55,603 bases of DNA, taken from a virus. Location: the IMG/VR virus record IMGVR_UViG_3300008110_000187, positions 1-55,603 of that record; one strand, given 5' to 3'. Each line of letters starts with the position of its first letter. Position 1 is the stretch's first letter. The notes below the pieces were generated by a model. That model saw nothing but the letters and a program-made list of their open reading frames with translations. It had not been told where the DNA came from and searched no databases. Positions 54,638 through 55,603 of this stretch are shown here, piece after piece. Position numbers and translations under genes: made by a program.

Positions 54638-54864
54638 TAGTCAAAGCTTACTCCGTTGTTAGTCATAATCTGTCTAAAGTCATCTCTTAGTTTATAAAGA
54701 GCTTCTATTACTTTATCATCATCTTCATCGGATGCATATTTGGTGCGTCTTCTGAGTTCTTGGTCCAACTCCCAAGCTACTGCATACCATTTGTATGCGT
54801 TAACAGCCAGTTCAAAGTCTGATCTTTCTTCGTTTAAGTCAAATATTAATTGTCCTTGTGCCAT
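54637..54864 (-). CDS. Small conserved phage protein
   Basis: 75 aa, acidic and helical. ELAVNAYKWYAVAWELDQEL and KLRDDFRQIM form a pattern common in short phage proteins. It overlaps the preceding gene by 19 nt and thyA by one base. Function unknown. Confidence 0.65.
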   Translation of the reverse strand: MAQGQLIFDLNEERSDFELAVNAYKWYAVAWELDQELRRRTKYASDEDDDKVIEALYKLRDDFRQIMTNNGVSFD

Positions 54865-55175
54865 AGTTCGTATGTACTATTTGTAGTTTTAAACTTAATA
54901 TAGTCGTCTTCTTCTTTTAAGATTTCTGTGATAGAAGTTGTTAACCAAGCAAAGCTTATTCTATGTGGATTTAATATACAAGATAATCCAATAGCAGGTT
55001 TATCATGTAATTTTCCAAAAGTACCATCTGGTTTCCATTCAATCCATCCAACTTTATCACCAAAGCTAAGTAAATTATCTCTTTCTCTAACTAGTTTATA
55101 CTTGTAGCTAAGAGTTTCTAAGACATTATCTTCTGTTAATGTCATAGGTATTTTGTCTTGTTTTATTTTTCTCAT
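54846..55175 (-). CDS. Hypothetical phage protein
   Basis: 109 aa, soluble, mixed alpha/beta, Trp-containing (GDKVGWIEWKPDGTFG, ISFAWLTTSITEIL). It starts with ATGA overlap on the preceding gene and overlaps the next. No motif. Confidence 0.6.
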   Translation of the reverse strand: MRKIKQDKIPMTLTEDNVLETLSYKYKLVRERDNLLSFGDKVGWIEWKPDGTFGKLHDKPAIGLSCILNPHRISFAWLTTSITEILKEEDDYIKFKTTNSTYELWHKDN

Positions 55176-55498
55176 AGGTTTTCTATTTCTTTTAACATTT
55201 CTTTATGGTGCTCTATGTGATGTCTGTTTTGCCAACTGTGGGCTTCTAGAGCTAATATAATTCTTTCAAGACTTAACTTAGCACACATTACAGCTTCCTT
55301 ATACCGAGACTCACAACTGTTAATCCCAGTATAAAGGCTGCCATTGTTAGGTAATCTGTAGTAAAAAGATAAAACGAAGTCTTGAGCCTCTGCTTTAGGA
55401 CCTTGAGGTTCCATTTGTTTGCTAGTAGCTTCAAACTGTTCAGGAGATACTTCACTAAGTAGTTTTTCAATAAGGGGAGATATATATTCTTTAGTCAT
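55172..55498 (-). CDS. Hypothetical helical phage protein
   Basis: 108 aa from the ATG at 55498 (MTKEYISPLIEKLL); the frame runs on to 55564, but the first 22 residues would lie inside the upstream gene. The protein is His- and Glu-rich near its end (AHSWQNRHHIEHHKEML). It has an 8-nt overlap with the gene upstream and ATGA coupling to the next. Function unknown. Confidence 0.6.
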   Translation of the reverse strand: MTKEYISPLIEKLLSEVSPEQFEATSKQMEPQGPKAEAQDFVLSFYYRLPNNGSLYTGINSCESRYKEAVMCAKLSLERIILALEAHSWQNRHHIEHHKEMLKEIENL

Positions 55499-55603
55499 TG
55501 TTACCTCCGAATGTTTCGTTGTAGTATTGTTGTGAAAAATCTTCTGCACTTTGTCGTTTTTCAAGATATTCTAAACCATAAGGCAAATTATTAAGATGAA
55601 TAA
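55491..55603 (-). CDS. C-terminal fragment of a gene entering from the right edge
   Basis: 36 in-frame residues read IHLNNLPYGLEYLEKRQSAE and then EDFSQQYYNETFGGNND with a TAA at 55491-55493. It overlaps the next ATG by 8 nt, as neighbours in this operon do, which supports real coding. The rest lies beyond the window. Confidence 0.55.
   Translation of the reverse strand, partial: IHLNNLPYGLEYLEKRQSAEDFSQQYYNETFGGNND

Noticed and set aside
1-55603. tRNA genes
   Set aside because: No cloverleaf-like sequence was seen in the short intergenic gaps, the largest of which is under 200 nt; a tRNA scan would be decisive.

Overview
The window is one contiguous piece of a tailed double-stranded DNA phage genome. 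It contains no host genes, rRNA, tRNA, IS element or CRISPR array that I can see. The best fit is a large crAss-like (Crassvirales-type) podovirus infecting a member of the Bacteroidota, at moderate confidence. The reasons are: (i) three consecutive giant genes (at least 1643, 3124 and 1928 codons) of the kind that encode virion cargo, the middle one with an RNA-polymerase-like D-x-D-x-D motif; (ii) a replication set of family A DNA polymerase, RecA-fold helicase, Toprim primase, SSB-like protein, uracil-DNA glycosylase, thymidylate synthase and PD-(D/E)XK nuclease; (iii) Bacteroidota-type promoters (TAnnTTTG, twice with a TTG exactly 19 nt upstream) and A-rich leaders instead of Shine-Dalgarno sites. 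Capsid, portal and terminase genes are absent and presumably lie to the left of the window.

Layout. Positions 1-20216 (+) hold the three giant cargo genes, each of the last two preceded by a TAnnTTTG box. The run ends at a hairpin that contains the last stop codon. Positions 20230-30892 (+) form a second late unit. It starts at a strong promoter and carries a small structural protein, a receptor-binding/appendage protein whose start is interrupted by a 15-nt palindrome, two paralogous tail fibres, a holin, a third repeat-rich fibre, a DUF7936-like protein, an overlapping spanin-like pair, a calcineurin-like phosphoesterase and a small protein. Positions 30889-34400 (-) hold three more fibre-like genes, transcribed the other way from their own promoter. 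Positions 34581-55603 (-) form the replication, recombination and nucleotide-metabolism module, read leftward in densely overlapping genes. From upstream to downstream these are: small proteins, thymidylate synthase, HTH protein, GNAT, small proteins, a 696-aa conserved unknown, a metallopeptidase, helicase-associated protein, helicase, AAA_24 ATPase, SSB-like protein, primase, DnaA-domain-IV protein, UDG, DUF932, NinG, PolA, NinB-like protein, MazG-like DUF5664, PD-(D/E)XK nuclease, dCMP deaminase and a GroES-like co-chaperonin. The two opposing modules meet at 30889-30892, where the stop codons share the bases TTAA.

How it would work together (inference). Giant proteins are packaged and injected; the RNA-polymerase-like one would start early transcription. 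The leftward module then makes dNTPs (dCMP deaminase, thymidylate synthase, MazG-like), replicates DNA (DnaA-like binder, primase, helicase and its partner, SSB, PolA) and recombines it (nuclease, ATPase, NinB/NinG-like). The rightward module builds fibres and lyses the cell.

The most notable signals are: the C-terminus of the RNA-polymerase-like cargo protein, which carries a NADAR domain and a SLOG-like cassette bounded by an 18-nt direct repeat 603 nt apart, exactly in frame; the 15-nt palindrome that puts a stop near the start of an appendage gene; several nearly leaderless promoters; and one promoter box sitting inside a terminator loop. All assignments come from reading motifs by eye; no database search was run.
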